Shown here piece by piece: positions 57,674 through 64,000 of a stretch of DNA of 64,000 nucleotides. Under the pieces are notes generated by a model. The model made no database searches, was not told the origin of the DNA, and worked only from the letters and a program-made list of their open reading frames with translations. This DNA comes from Cytobacillus citreus (lineage in GTDB: Bacteria; Bacillota; Bacilli; Bacillales; Cytobacillaceae): positions 184,818-248,817 of the forward strand of contig NZ_JAGYPM010000005.1 of assembly GCF_018343665.1 (NCBI RefSeq). Direction: 5' to 3'. Numbering within the stretch: position 1 is the stretch's first letter; every line of letters begins with the position of its first letter. The position numbers and the translations under genes are program-made.

Positions 57674-59053
57674 CTAGCTGCTAAGCGCTGGTTCTTTTTG
57701 ACGCAGTAGAACGCCAGTTACAGCCAGGGCGCATACTGCTAATAGAATCAGCATCGTGAAAACTGAATGGAGACTTGATTCTAATGCATGACCATAAAGT
57801 TTATCACTCAACAATAGCCCTGAAACAGCGATCCCAATTGCCTGCCCTAAATTTCTCATTAATGTATGTGAACCCATTGCCGCTCCGCGCATATTCCAAT
57901 CAACAGCTGATTGAACAGCAACGGTAAAGGATGTCATCGCTAAACCGAAACCAAAGCCCAAGATAGCTGTATCTGCCATCAAGAACGGAATCGTTGTCCC
58001 TGACCTAAAGAAAGTTAATCCAATACATCCGATAATAATTAAAGAGATACCGATAACAGCCATTTTTCCGATCGGTGATTTTGCAAGCCATCTGCCTACA
58101 AAGACCGCACCAAGGGGCCAAGTAATCGACATAGGCAGCATCGCGATTCCAGAAAAAGTAGCGTTTAAGCCTGTTACACCTTGCACCCATAACGGAATAT
58201 AAAAGGTGATAGCAACAAGAATAAATCCTAATAAAAAGCCGGCAATATTCGAAATCGTGATAAACTTGATTTTAAATAAGGAAAGCGGCAGCATTGGCTC
58301 TTTTCCCTTTGCTTCAATATAGAAAAATAAACAAAAGGTGATCAGTGAAACTGCTAATAAGGCAGAAATACTTGTCGTTAATGATCTATCCTCTTTTAAT
58401 AATGTCAAAGCGTATAAAAAGGACGACATACTAATTGCAAACGTCGTAATACCTGCATAATCGATAATTTGCTTCTTCTTCTCAAGATTTTCATGTAATG
58501 ATATAGATAATAATATTAAAGCAAAAATCCCAAATGGCAGGTTCATATAGAAAATCCAATGCCATGAAATAGTGTCGACGATAAAACCGCCTGCAAGTGG
58601 TCCGATAATCCCAGAAATTCCCCAAACACTGCTAATCATGCCTTGAATTTTTGCTCGCTCTTTGAATTCAAACACATCACCGATAATTGTAAACGGAATC
58701 GTTGTAAGCGCACCTGCTCCTAGTCCTTGAATCAAACGAAAAAGAACGAGCTGTTCCATTGTTTGCGAGAGCCCCGAAAGCATTGATCCTATTAGAAAAA
58801 TAATCGTTCCAATCGTAAACATTCTCTTCCTGCCATATAAATCAGCTAGTTTTCCAAAAATAGGCGTACTAATCACCACAGCTAATAAATAGACAGAAAT
58901 GACCCATGTATATAGCTTGCTGCCACCAAGATCCTCAACAATTTTCGGCATCGCGGTGCTGACAATCGTACCTTCGATGGCTGTCAAGAAGGTTGCAATT
59001 AATAAGGCGAGAACGACCGATCTCTGTTTTGTTTGTTTTTGCAAATTTTTCAC
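57674..59053 (-). CDS. MFS multidrug exporter (DHA2, EmrB/QacA-type)
   Basis: A 459-residue transporter with 14 predicted helices. Motif A is GKLADLYGRKRMF, motif C of exporters is GISGIIGPLAGGFIVD, and the first helix LALLIATFLTAIEGTIVSTAMPKI carries the DHA2 signature. It should export cationic or hydrophobic compounds with proton exchange. The start is uncertain by three codons: GTG 59053 belongs to the ribosome site AGAGGTG itself, so TTG 59044, 6 bases after it, may be the real start. It is monocistronic, with no adjacent regulator. Confidence 0.88.
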   Translation of the reverse strand: MKNLQKQTKQRSVVLALLIATFLTAIEGTIVSTAMPKIVEDLGGSKLYTWVISVYLLAVVISTPIFGKLADLYGRKRMFTIGTIIFLIGSMLSGLSQTMEQLVLFRLIQGLGAGALTTIPFTIIGDVFEFKERAKIQGMISSVWGISGIIGPLAGGFIVDTISWHWIFYMNLPFGIFALILLSISLHENLEKKKQIIDYAGITTFAISMSSFLYALTLLKEDRSLTTSISALLAVSLITFCLFFYIEAKGKEPMLPLSLFKIKFITISNIAGFLLGFILVAITFYIPLWVQGVTGLNATFSGIAMLPMSITWPLGAVFVGRWLAKSPIGKMAVIGISLIIIGCIGLTFFRSGTTIPFLMADTAILGFGFGLAMTSFTVAVQSAVDWNMRGAAMGSHTLMRNLGQAIGIAVSGLLLSDKLYGHALESSLHSVFTMLILLAVCALAVTGVLLRQKEPALSS

Positions 59054-59151
59054 CTCTAAAAAGAAAAGCTCAAGTTTAAATATTATAGCATACCTTTAAT
59101 CTGTATACATTTAGAGGTGATAATAGATTCTCTCATTTTCCACTGTCAATA

Positions 59152-59191
59152 AGAAAAGGAACCAAAGCGACTTCGCTCTGATTCCTTTTTT
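59152..59191 (-). terminator. Terminator of the DJ-1/PfpI gene
   Basis: AAAAAGGAATCAGAGCGAAG on the minus strand pairs with CTTTGGTTCCTTTT, 14 bases after the stop codon. Confidence 0.75.
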
Positions 59192-59205
59192 AAATATATC
59201 TTAAA

Positions 59206-59757
59206 TTATTCATTTAATTGTTTAATGAATTCCTTCATAAAGCCTGGGAGGTCTGGCCATGCGTGACCAGAAATAAGATTTCCTTCTACATGAAGATGTT
59301 CTTCGATATAGGTCGCGCCTGCTGCTTCAACATCTGGCTTACAGGCAATGTAAGCAGTCAGTTCACGGCCCTCCATAAATTGTCGAACCGTTGTTAAAAT
59401 GAGGCTTGCATGGCAAATGGCTGCAACTGGTTTATTCGCTTCAAAGAAATGAGCAACAATTTTTGGAACATTTTCATTCAGACGAATGTATTCGGGTGCT
59501 CTTCCTCCAGGAATAATCAAGCCATCATATTCTTCAGGAATTACATCTTCAAAAGCCAAATGGGATTCAATTAAGTATCCTTTGCTTTCCGTATAAGTAT
59601 CCCAGCCAATGAAATCATGCACAACCGTTTGTAGCTTTTTCTTTGATGGAGCAGCTATTTGTACATCGTATCCTTCTTCTAGACAGCGAAAATAAGGATA
59701 ATAAATTTCTAACGCTTCAACTGCATCTCCCGCTAGTAGCAATACTTTTTTAACCAT
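59206..59757 (-). CDS. DJ-1/PfpI-family protein
   Basis: A 183-residue protein of the class I glutamine-amidotransferase-like fold. The nucleophile Cys115 lies in KPVAAICHASLIL, the nucleophile-elbow motif, with GLIIPGGRAPEYIR before it and SGHAWPDLPGFMKEF at the end. Members include deglycases, chaperone-like stress proteins and YraA/YfkM of Bacillus. The exact activity cannot be read from sequence. AGGGGAGG precedes the ATG. It is monocistronic. Confidence 0.87.
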   Translation of the reverse strand: MVKKVLLLAGDAVEALEIYYPYFRCLEEGYDVQIAAPSKKKLQTVVHDFIGWDTYTESKGYLIESHLAFEDVIPEEYDGLIIPGGRAPEYIRLNENVPKIVAHFFEANKPVAAICHASLILTTVRQFMEGRELTAYIACKPDVEAAGATYIEEHLHVEGNLISGHAWPDLPGFMKEFIKQLNE

Positions 59758-60056
59758 GATTACATTCCTCCCCTAAAAATATTTTTACAATATTTAAACA
59801 TTCACCTTTCCACCTACGATTTCCTTCCGACAAATTTTTAAAATTAAGGATATATGGAGGATTCCCTTCACATAGTTGTCAGTTAAAATATTAGTTTAGT
59901 TCTATTCGGGAATAACACTATATTATTTTTATTCACGAATGGAATTTTTTAGAAGGTCATATTTTAATTCAATATCCCTCTATTACCAAAAATCATAAGT
60001 TATAAGATTTATTTTATGAAAATTTTAATAGGAAACGTGAGAATAATATAAATGCC
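59758..60056. other. AT-rich intergenic region before the GerP unit
   Basis: About 300 bases very rich in A and T. The left side should hold the promoter of the DJ-1 gene. I see no repeat, no hairpin of note and no open frame until the short frame at 60057. Confidence 0.4.
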
Positions 60057-60143
60057 ATGATTATCTGGTTTATGTACTTATTATGTATAACAGTAGGGGT
60101 TTTGTATTTAATAATGAAATCTATTAGGAGAAAATTGAAATAA
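60057..60143 (+). CDS. Possible 28-residue membrane microprotein
   Basis: The frame MIIWFMYLLCITVGVLYL followed by IMKSIRRKLK is a clean single membrane helix with a basic tail, the usual plan of sporulation-time microproteins. The ribosome site is poor (GTGAG 15 bases upstream), so translation is uncertain. It lies just before the candidate sigma-K promoter of the GerP unit. Confidence 0.3.
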   Translation: MIIWFMYLLCITVGVLYLIMKSIRRKLK

Positions 60144-60157
60144 TATATATAAATGTA

Positions 60158-60185
60158 ACATATGGGCAACAAATCGCATATAGTA
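60158..60185 (+). promoter_or_regulatory. Candidate sigma-K promoter of the GerP-GerP-Hsp20 unit
   Basis: AAC at 60157-60159, a 17-base spacer and CATATAGTA at 60177-60185 match the sigma-K consensus at both boxes. The first GerP start is 34 bases downstream. The gerP operon of B. subtilis and B. cereus is likewise a late mother-cell operon. Confidence 0.6.
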
Positions 60186-60218
60186 CCTATAAAACGCAGA
60201 ATAGAAAGGTGTATTAAG

Positions 60219-60491
60219 ATGCCTTCGATTGTAATCAATTTATATTATATAAAAGTCAACAGTATTTCAGGTAACGGGTCTATTACGATAGGAGAAGCAA
60301 CTCATAATAGTCACACGGCCAGTAACAAATCACAAGGAATTAATTCTTCATATGGTGATACTTCACCGACTGAAGCAATGATGGAAAATATATTTATTGA
60401 TCCTGATGTGAACGACCAATCTGCAATTGGAAATACTGATACTGCGAATGTAAATATGCCGGGGCAACCACTGCCCCCGAATTTAATATAA
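60219..60491 (+). CDS. GerPA/GerPF-family spore germination protein
   Basis: A 90-residue protein starting MPSIVINLYYIKVNSISGNGSITIGEATHNSH. The MPS/MPA start, the Gly-rich turn, SHTASNKSQGINSSYGDTSP and the late IDPDVNDQSAIGN block (compare DPDVNDQNQVGN of GerPF) identify the family. GerP proteins sit in the coat and let germinants reach the inner receptors. The start is set at MPSI, after AAAGGTG; the longer frame has no site. The C-terminal 15 residues (MPGQPLPPNLI) are an addition. It is not part of a six-gene gerP operon; only one more member follows. Confidence 0.85.
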   Translation: MPSIVINLYYIKVNSISGNGSITIGEATHNSHTASNKSQGINSSYGDTSPTEAMMENIFIDPDVNDQSAIGNTDTANVNMPGQPLPPNLI

Positions 60492-60505
60492 AGGAGATTT
60501 ATGAC

Positions 60506-60748
60506 ATGCCCAGTGTAATAAATATCTTAAATTTAAAGGTGAATGGAACTACTCAAAACGGAAATATTGATATTGGCCCTACTGTTCATAACAGTCATAC
60601 TGCTAATAGTAAATTTTTTGGGTCAAACAATTCTTTCGGTGATTTTTCACCAGCATCTTCATTTTTAAACACAGGAACTATAGATCCAGATGTTAGTGAT
60701 CAAGATCAAATAGGTAACCCTTCTTTTCCTATCTCTAATCTATTATAA
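60506..60748 (+). CDS. GerPF-family spore germination protein
   Basis: An 80-residue protein, MPSVINILNLKVNGTTQNGNIDIGPTVHNSHTANSKFFG, ending with TIDPDVSDQDQIGNPSF. It is clearly a paralogue of the preceding gene (NSHTA, DPDV.DQ..IGN) and belongs to the GerPA/GerPF group. AAAGGAG precedes the ATG, which follows the first gene after 14 bases. A coat location and a role in permeability to germinants are inferred from the family. Confidence 0.87.
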   Translation: MPSVINILNLKVNGTTQNGNIDIGPTVHNSHTANSKFFGSNNSFGDFSPASSFLNTGTIDPDVSDQDQIGNPSFPISNLL

Positions 60749-60760
60749 AGGAGTATTACG

Positions 60761-61183
60761 ATGGACATAGAAAAGATGAGAAAATGGCTAGAGATTACGA
60801 ATGAATATAGAAATAGTGATTTTTGGTCTAGTGTACTCAAGCAAAAACATCCTGATGAATTTTTTAAAGAAAAGATGCCTAATCCCATATTTGATATGTA
60901 CCAAAATGAGAAATATAACTTTATTATTTTTGAAATACCGGGAGTAAACCAAGAGGATCTTTCACTCAACTTAATCTCGGATACACATTTAAAAATTAGT
61001 GGCAAAACAAAGCCAGTATTACCACTAGAAATGGAAATGAAACGAGAGAGAGTATACGGTGAATTTGAACGAGTCATTGAACTGCCAGAAGCAACACAGG
61101 CCCATTTAATGCATATACAAATTAATAATGGGTTACTTCATATTTCATACCCTCGAAAAGTGGATTCGATTAGTTTTCCATAA
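60761..61183 (+). CDS. Hsp20/alpha-crystallin-like protein (spore-type)
   Basis: A 140-residue small heat-shock-type protein: the alpha-crystallin domain begins at NPIFDMYQNEKYNFIIFEIPGVNQEDLSLNLISDTHLKISGKTK and ends GEFERVIELPEATQAHLMHIQINNGLLHISYPRK. The typical A-x-x-x-n-G-v-L motif is present as IQINNGLLHISYP. In Bacillus, coat-associated relatives are CotM and CotP. It follows the GerPF gene by 12 bases with AAAGGAG, and so belongs to the same, probably sigma-K, transcript. It may protect or organise coat proteins during assembly. Confidence 0.86.
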   Translation: MDIEKMRKWLEITNEYRNSDFWSSVLKQKHPDEFFKEKMPNPIFDMYQNEKYNFIIFEIPGVNQEDLSLNLISDTHLKISGKTKPVLPLEMEMKRERVYGEFERVIELPEATQAHLMHIQINNGLLHISYPRKVDSISFP

Positions 61184-61261
61184 ATAATCCTTTAGATTTG
61201 AGAATAAAACTAGATTATAAGAGATGAAATAAACCTTTTTGCAAGGTTATCAGCCCATTCA

Positions 61262-61311
61262 AAAAAGGATGCTGGAAACTGTGATCAAGCCATCGTTTCT
61301 AACATCCTTTT
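61262..61311. terminator. Bidirectional terminator between Hsp20 and YitT genes
   Basis: AAAAAGGATG with CATCCTTTT, and an inner GAAAC with GTTTC, pair as one long stem; A-run and T-run on opposite sides serve both convergent genes. Confidence 0.7.
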
Positions 61312-61318
61312 CATATGA

Positions 61319-62149
61319 TTATATATTTCCAAAACCTTCTCCAAAAACATCTCGAACATCATGTATAGCAACAAATGCGTTCTTGTCTGCATCGTTAACA
61401 ATTTTCTTTAGCTTAACGACTTCTTGTTTGCTTATCACAATATATAAAATATCTTTTTGCATTTTTGTATAGTAGCCGGTGCCGGCAAAAACGGTCACAC
61501 CTCTGTTCATCTTATCATTCACTTGCTGTGCAATTTCGTCAGGCACATCAGATATGATCGTCACAGCCTTTTTAGGATTTAACCCTTCAATTATGAACTC
61601 CATGACCTTCGTACCAATATAAAGCATCATAATCGTAAGCATCAGCTTTTCAGCACCGATAATGAAATAAGAAGAAAAAGCGACAATTAGATCGAAAAAT
61701 AACAAGCCATAGCTAATACTCCAGCCTAGATATTTATTTGTGATTCTCGCTAAGATCGTCGTACCGGCAGTTGTTCCGCCAACACGGATGATCAAGCCTA
61801 TTCCTATACCTACGAAGAGGCCGCCAAAGATCGCATTCACGACTATTTCATCTGATGGAATGCTCCAGCCCTTCGTTAAATGCAAGAATAGAGAATGAAG
61901 TACAACAGCAATAATCGTATAAATCGTTGTTGTTTTACTTAAAAATCGATAGCCTACAAGCAACAAAATAGAATTAAGCACTAAGTTCACTAACCCTGGA
62001 GACCATTCAAATAGATAATACGCAATAATGGTAATCCCAGTCACTCCGCCTTCACCGAGCTCGTTTGGAATAATAAATAGATTAACTCCTAGTGCAAAAA
62101 TCAATGAGCCTAGCGCTATAAAAACAATATCTACTATCCTTTTTTTCAT
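61319..62149 (-). CDS. YitT-family membrane protein
   Basis: A 276-residue protein: five or six helices in the YitT domain (IVDIVFIALGSLIFALGVNLFIIPNELGEGGVTGITIIAYYLF) with the Gly-rich GGVTGI motif and VGGTTAGTTILARI repeated in the second half, then the cytoplasmic DUF2179 domain (IEGLNPKKAVTIISDVPDEIAQQVNDKMNRGVTVFAGTGYYTK). The family is large in Bacillus (YitT, YpjC, YqfU, YxkD); transported substrate unknown. AAAGGGTGG precedes the ATG. It is monocistronic. Confidence 0.9.
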   Translation of the reverse strand: MKKRIVDIVFIALGSLIFALGVNLFIIPNELGEGGVTGITIIAYYLFEWSPGLVNLVLNSILLLVGYRFLSKTTTIYTIIAVVLHSLFLHLTKGWSIPSDEIVVNAIFGGLFVGIGIGLIIRVGGTTAGTTILARITNKYLGWSISYGLLFFDLIVAFSSYFIIGAEKLMLTIMMLYIGTKVMEFIIEGLNPKKAVTIISDVPDEIAQQVNDKMNRGVTVFAGTGYYTKMQKDILYIVISKQEVVKLKKIVNDADKNAFVAIHDVRDVFGEGFGNI

Positions 62150-62539
62150 TACATGCCACCCTTTTAATATCCAATTATCTGCACATACAGAATCATACTA
62201 TTATACTCGTATATTATTCTCGTTTCAACACCACTGAAAAAAGGATTACGGATATAAGTCTGGAACTATTTGGGAAATACCCACATCTTACAAATTTATT
62301 TTTTGCATGAATGTAGGTGACAGCAAGTGCTAATACAAGCACAGAGCCTTTTACAATATCAAATGTATTGTCCGCTTACATACAACAATATCCTTCTCTT
62401 TTGTCGCTTCATACCATGAAAATTCCCCCAATAGACTTTTGATATTTTCTATAAAGCTTGGATGAATAAGAAAAGTTGTCGCAGTCCGGATTTTTGTCAC
62501 TGAAGAAGATTGAGTGCCGTTTTATTAGAAAAGCTGTTT

Positions 62540-62640
62540 TTATTTTCTCTTTTTTCAGCTTGTGGTGGTCTCATGAACTCTCTATGAGACCGCTTTTTCT
62601 CTTTTTTCTGCTTGAGATGGTCTCATGAGATAGCTATCGT
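62540..62640. repeat. Dispersed copies of the 9.0-kb hairpin unit
   Basis: GGTCTCAT at 62567 and ATGAGACC at 62584-62591 form the same hairpin with the same GCTTTTTCTCTTTTT tail as at 9.0 kb; a second left arm follows at 62619, again 52 bp away. The rest of the 730-base gap between yitT and the tRNA cluster (62150-62879) shows no clear gene; a coding-like stretch at 62351-62519 is discussed under rejected items. Confidence 0.88.
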
Positions 62641-62879
62641 TACCATTTATATCCGACTTTGGCTATAACAAAGGAATCTCTATTAACATTTAAGTCTATT
62701 ACAGCTCATACAAATGATATAAATTTGTGTCCCAAAGAAAAATGATTAAAATTCATATGAAATAATATGGGAGTTGTCATCATGGCGATTCTTTTTTTGA
62801 GAGTTTAAGTTAGAGAAAGTAATAAGATTAGTGGGGGATTTTAATATATGTATATGCAGGAAAGAATTAAGGACAAAAA

Positions 62880-62954
62880 TGGCTCCGCAGGTAGGACTCG
62901 AACCTACGACCGATCGGTTAACAGCCGATAGCTCTACCACTGAGCTACTGCGGA
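62880..62954 (-). tRNA. tRNA-Asn (GTT)
   Basis: The cloverleaf folds on the minus strand: acceptor TCCGCAG with CTGCGGA, anticodon stem ATCGG/CCGAT around CTGTTAA, T-loop GGTTCGAGTCC, and encoded CCA. It is the last gene of the cluster in transcription order. Confidence 0.95.
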
Positions 62955-62969
62955 ATAGTAATATAGAAA

Positions 62970-63046
<77 letters not shown>

Positions 63047-63052
63047 ACATTA

Positions 63053-63126
63053 TGGAGCGGGTGAAGGGAATCGAACCCTCATCATCAGCTTGGAAGGCTG
63101 AGGTTTTACCACTAAACTACACCCGC
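63053..63126 (-). tRNA. tRNA-Gly (TCC)
   Basis: Acceptor GCGGGTG with CACCCGC, anticodon loop CTTCCAA in stem CTCAGC/GCTGA, GGTTCGATTCC T-arm, CCA encoded, 74 bases. Confidence 0.95.
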
Positions 63127-63148
63127 AAATAAATAATATTCATCTGTA

Positions 63149-63222
<74 letters not shown>

Positions 63223-63231
63223 AACAAAAAA

Positions 63232-63306
63232 TGGCTGGGCTAGCTGGATTCGAACCAACGCATGACGGAGTCAAAGTCCGTTGCCTTACCGCTTGGCTAT
63301 AGCCCA
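63232..63306 (-). tRNA. tRNA-Gln (TTG)
   Basis: Acceptor TGGGCTA with TAGCCCA, anticodon loop CTTTGAC in stem ACGGA/TCCGT, CCA encoded, 75 bases. A possible internal promoter lies just upstream. Confidence 0.95.
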
Positions 63307-63349
63307 TTGATTTAACCTCAAGAATCACTTCTTTGAGCATTCTTCATGA

Positions 63350-63378
63350 ATTATCACCGCAGACACATTTAATTGCAA
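63350..63378 (-). promoter_or_regulatory. Possible internal promoter of the last five tRNA genes
   Basis: On the minus strand TTGCAA, 17 bases, GATAAT matches a sigma-A promoter and would start about 35 bases before tRNA-Gln. It lies in the 174-base gap (63307-63480) after tRNA-His, the only large gap in the cluster. The gap also has an imperfect inverted repeat (CACATTTAA with TTAAATGTG). Confidence 0.45.
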
Positions 63379-63480
63379 ATGAATAACTACCATGAATTAA
63401 CTTCTGTAGTTAAATGTGGCGACATTTACTATATATGAGTACCTACCATTTTGACATGGCCTAATATTAGTTTAATTTTA

Positions 63481-63557
63481 TGGGGCGGCTGATGGGAATC
63501 GAACCCACGAATGTCGGAACCACAATCCGATGCGTTAACCACTTCGCCACAACCGCC
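63481..63557 (-). tRNA. tRNA-His (GTG)
   Basis: Acceptor with the extra 5' G typical of tRNA-His, anticodon loop TTGTGGT in stem TCGGA/TCCGA, GGTTCGATTCC T-arm, CCA encoded. Confidence 0.95.
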
Positions 63558-63564
63558 ATAATAT

Positions 63565-63638
63565 TGGCAGGGGTAGTAGGAATCGAACCCACACTGGAGG
63601 TTTTGGAGACCTCTGTTCTACCTTTAAACTATACCCCT
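63565..63638 (-). tRNA. tRNA-Trp (CCA)
   Basis: Acceptor AGGGGTA with TACCCCT, anticodon loop CTCCAAA in stem GAGGT/ACCTC, GGTTCGATTCC T-arm, 3' CCA encoded, 74 bases. Confidence 0.95.
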
Positions 63639-63643
63639 ATAAA

Positions 63644-63728
63644 TGGTGGTGGGGGACGGATTCGAACCGCCGAACCCACAGGGAGCGGATTTACAGTCCG
63701 CCGCGTTTAGCCACTTCGCTACCCCACC
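63644..63728 (-). tRNA. tRNA-Tyr (GTA)
   Basis: An 85-base type II tRNA with a long variable arm; anticodon loop CTGTAAA in stem GCGGA/TCCGC, acceptor GGTGGGG, CCA encoded. Confidence 0.95.
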
Positions 63729-63752
63729 ATATTCAGTAAAAAGGTATAAAAA

Positions 63753-63828
63753 TGGTGGCTCAGGACGGAATCGAACCGCCGACACAAGGATTTTCAGTCC
63801 TTTGCTCTACCGACTGAGCTACTGAGCC
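63753..63828 (-). tRNA. tRNA-Phe (GAA)
   Basis: Acceptor GGCTCAG with CTGAGCC, anticodon loop CTGAAAA in stem AAGGA/TCCTT, CCA encoded, 76 bases. Confidence 0.95.
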
Positions 63829-63875
63829 ACAAAACAAACTATATATCAACAGTAGTTTTAAACTACTGAAAAAAA

Positions 63876-63952
63876 TGGCGGTCCGGACGGGACTCGAACC
63901 CGCGACCTCCTGCGTGACAGGCAGGCATTCTAACCAACTGAACTACCGGACC
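63876..63952 (-). tRNA. tRNA-Asp (GTC)
   Basis: Acceptor GGTCCGG with CCGGACC, anticodon loop CTGTCAC in stem CCTGC/GCAGG, GGTTCGAGTCC T-arm, CCA encoded, 77 bases. Confidence 0.95.
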
Positions 63953-63955
63953 ATA

Positions 63956-64000
63956 TTGCGGGGACAGGATTTGAACCTGCGACCTTCGGGTTATGAGCCC
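63956..64000 (-). tRNA. Initiator tRNA-fMet (CAT), cut by the window end; no encoded CCA
   Basis: The 3' two-thirds of the gene is present. The anticodon stem has the three consecutive G:C pairs that mark initiators (GGG-CTCATAA-CCC), the T-arm is GGTTCAAATCC, and the 3' end is CCCCGCAA. The bases that would encode CCA read TAT, so the end must be added by nucleotidyltransferase. Confidence 0.9.

Noticed and set aside
62351..62519. Minus-strand open stretch of about 56 codons (SVTKIRTATTFLIHPSFIEN, LLGEFSWYEATKEKDIVVCK)
   Set aside because: Protein-like composition suggests a gene remnant, but it has no clear start, is closed by stops on both sides and matches nothing I can name.

Overview
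The window is low-GC chromosomal DNA from an endospore-forming Bacillaceae species (Bacillus sensu lato; genus not resolvable by eye). The evidence is GerP-type germination proteins, CotY/CotZ-like coat proteins, SPOCS-domain spore proteins, YheC/YheD ATP-grasp proteins, candidate sigma-K promoters, a FosB thiol transferase, and a Bacillus-type tRNA cluster. Strong AGGAGG ribosome sites are everywhere and TTG/GTG starts are common.

Layout. 0-5.4 kb: the 3' end of a HelD-like helicase gene, then small stress and resistance genes (two VOC proteins, SRPBCC, AraC regulator, FosB, VWA protein, a decayed GNAT). 5.4-11.3 kb: a sensor kinase, a response regulator and a three-gene ABC-2 exporter in the order of LnrJKLMN, with a tandem hairpin array between regulator and ATPase. 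11.4-16.1 kb: an amino-acid-derivative island (YfcC carrier, RpiR regulator, M20 deacylase, N-acylamino-acid racemase-like enolase-superfamily enzyme) with related GGGACA hairpins at both ends. 16.1-17.5 kb: an SMR efflux pair and its TetR repressor, with identical 19-bp operators in front of both units.

17.8-52.7 kb is the main feature: a spore-surface locus. It holds sugar-nucleotide genes (ManC, UDP-glucose dehydrogenase, RmlA-type transferase, epimerase), about ten glycosyltransferases, three ATP-grasp proteins, and an unusual group of an LpxD-like acyltransferase, a beta-keto acid cleavage enzyme and a PIG-L deacetylase. It also holds an alginate-lyase-like protein, Cys-rich and CotZ-like structural proteins, a ParM/Alp7A-like actin with a small partner, and four SPOCS-type proteins, one carrying a long Ser/Glu repeat. 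The simplest reading is that these genes build and decorate the outermost spore layer (crust or exosporium) from the mother cell.

52.9-62.2 kb is ordinary accessory chromosome: a SCO protein, a membrane-protein pair whose 3' end is altered by a repeat, YbaK, a WYL regulator beside GyrI-like and zinc-ribbon proteins, an MFS exporter, a DJ-1 protein, a GerP-GerP-Hsp20 spore operon, and YitT. 62.88-64 kb is a minus-strand tRNA cluster (Asn, Ile, Gly, Cys, Gln, His, Trp, Tyr, Phe, Asp, partial initiator Met).

Intergenic DNA is unusually structured. There are three tandem arrays of palindromes with T-rich tails (units of 52, 42 and 52 bp), one nested inside an inverted-repeat element. There is also a 277-bp structured repeat at 53.6 kb whose 56-bp deletion derivative sits at 43.7 kb. 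All functional assignments come from reading sequence and recalled family knowledge; no search was run.
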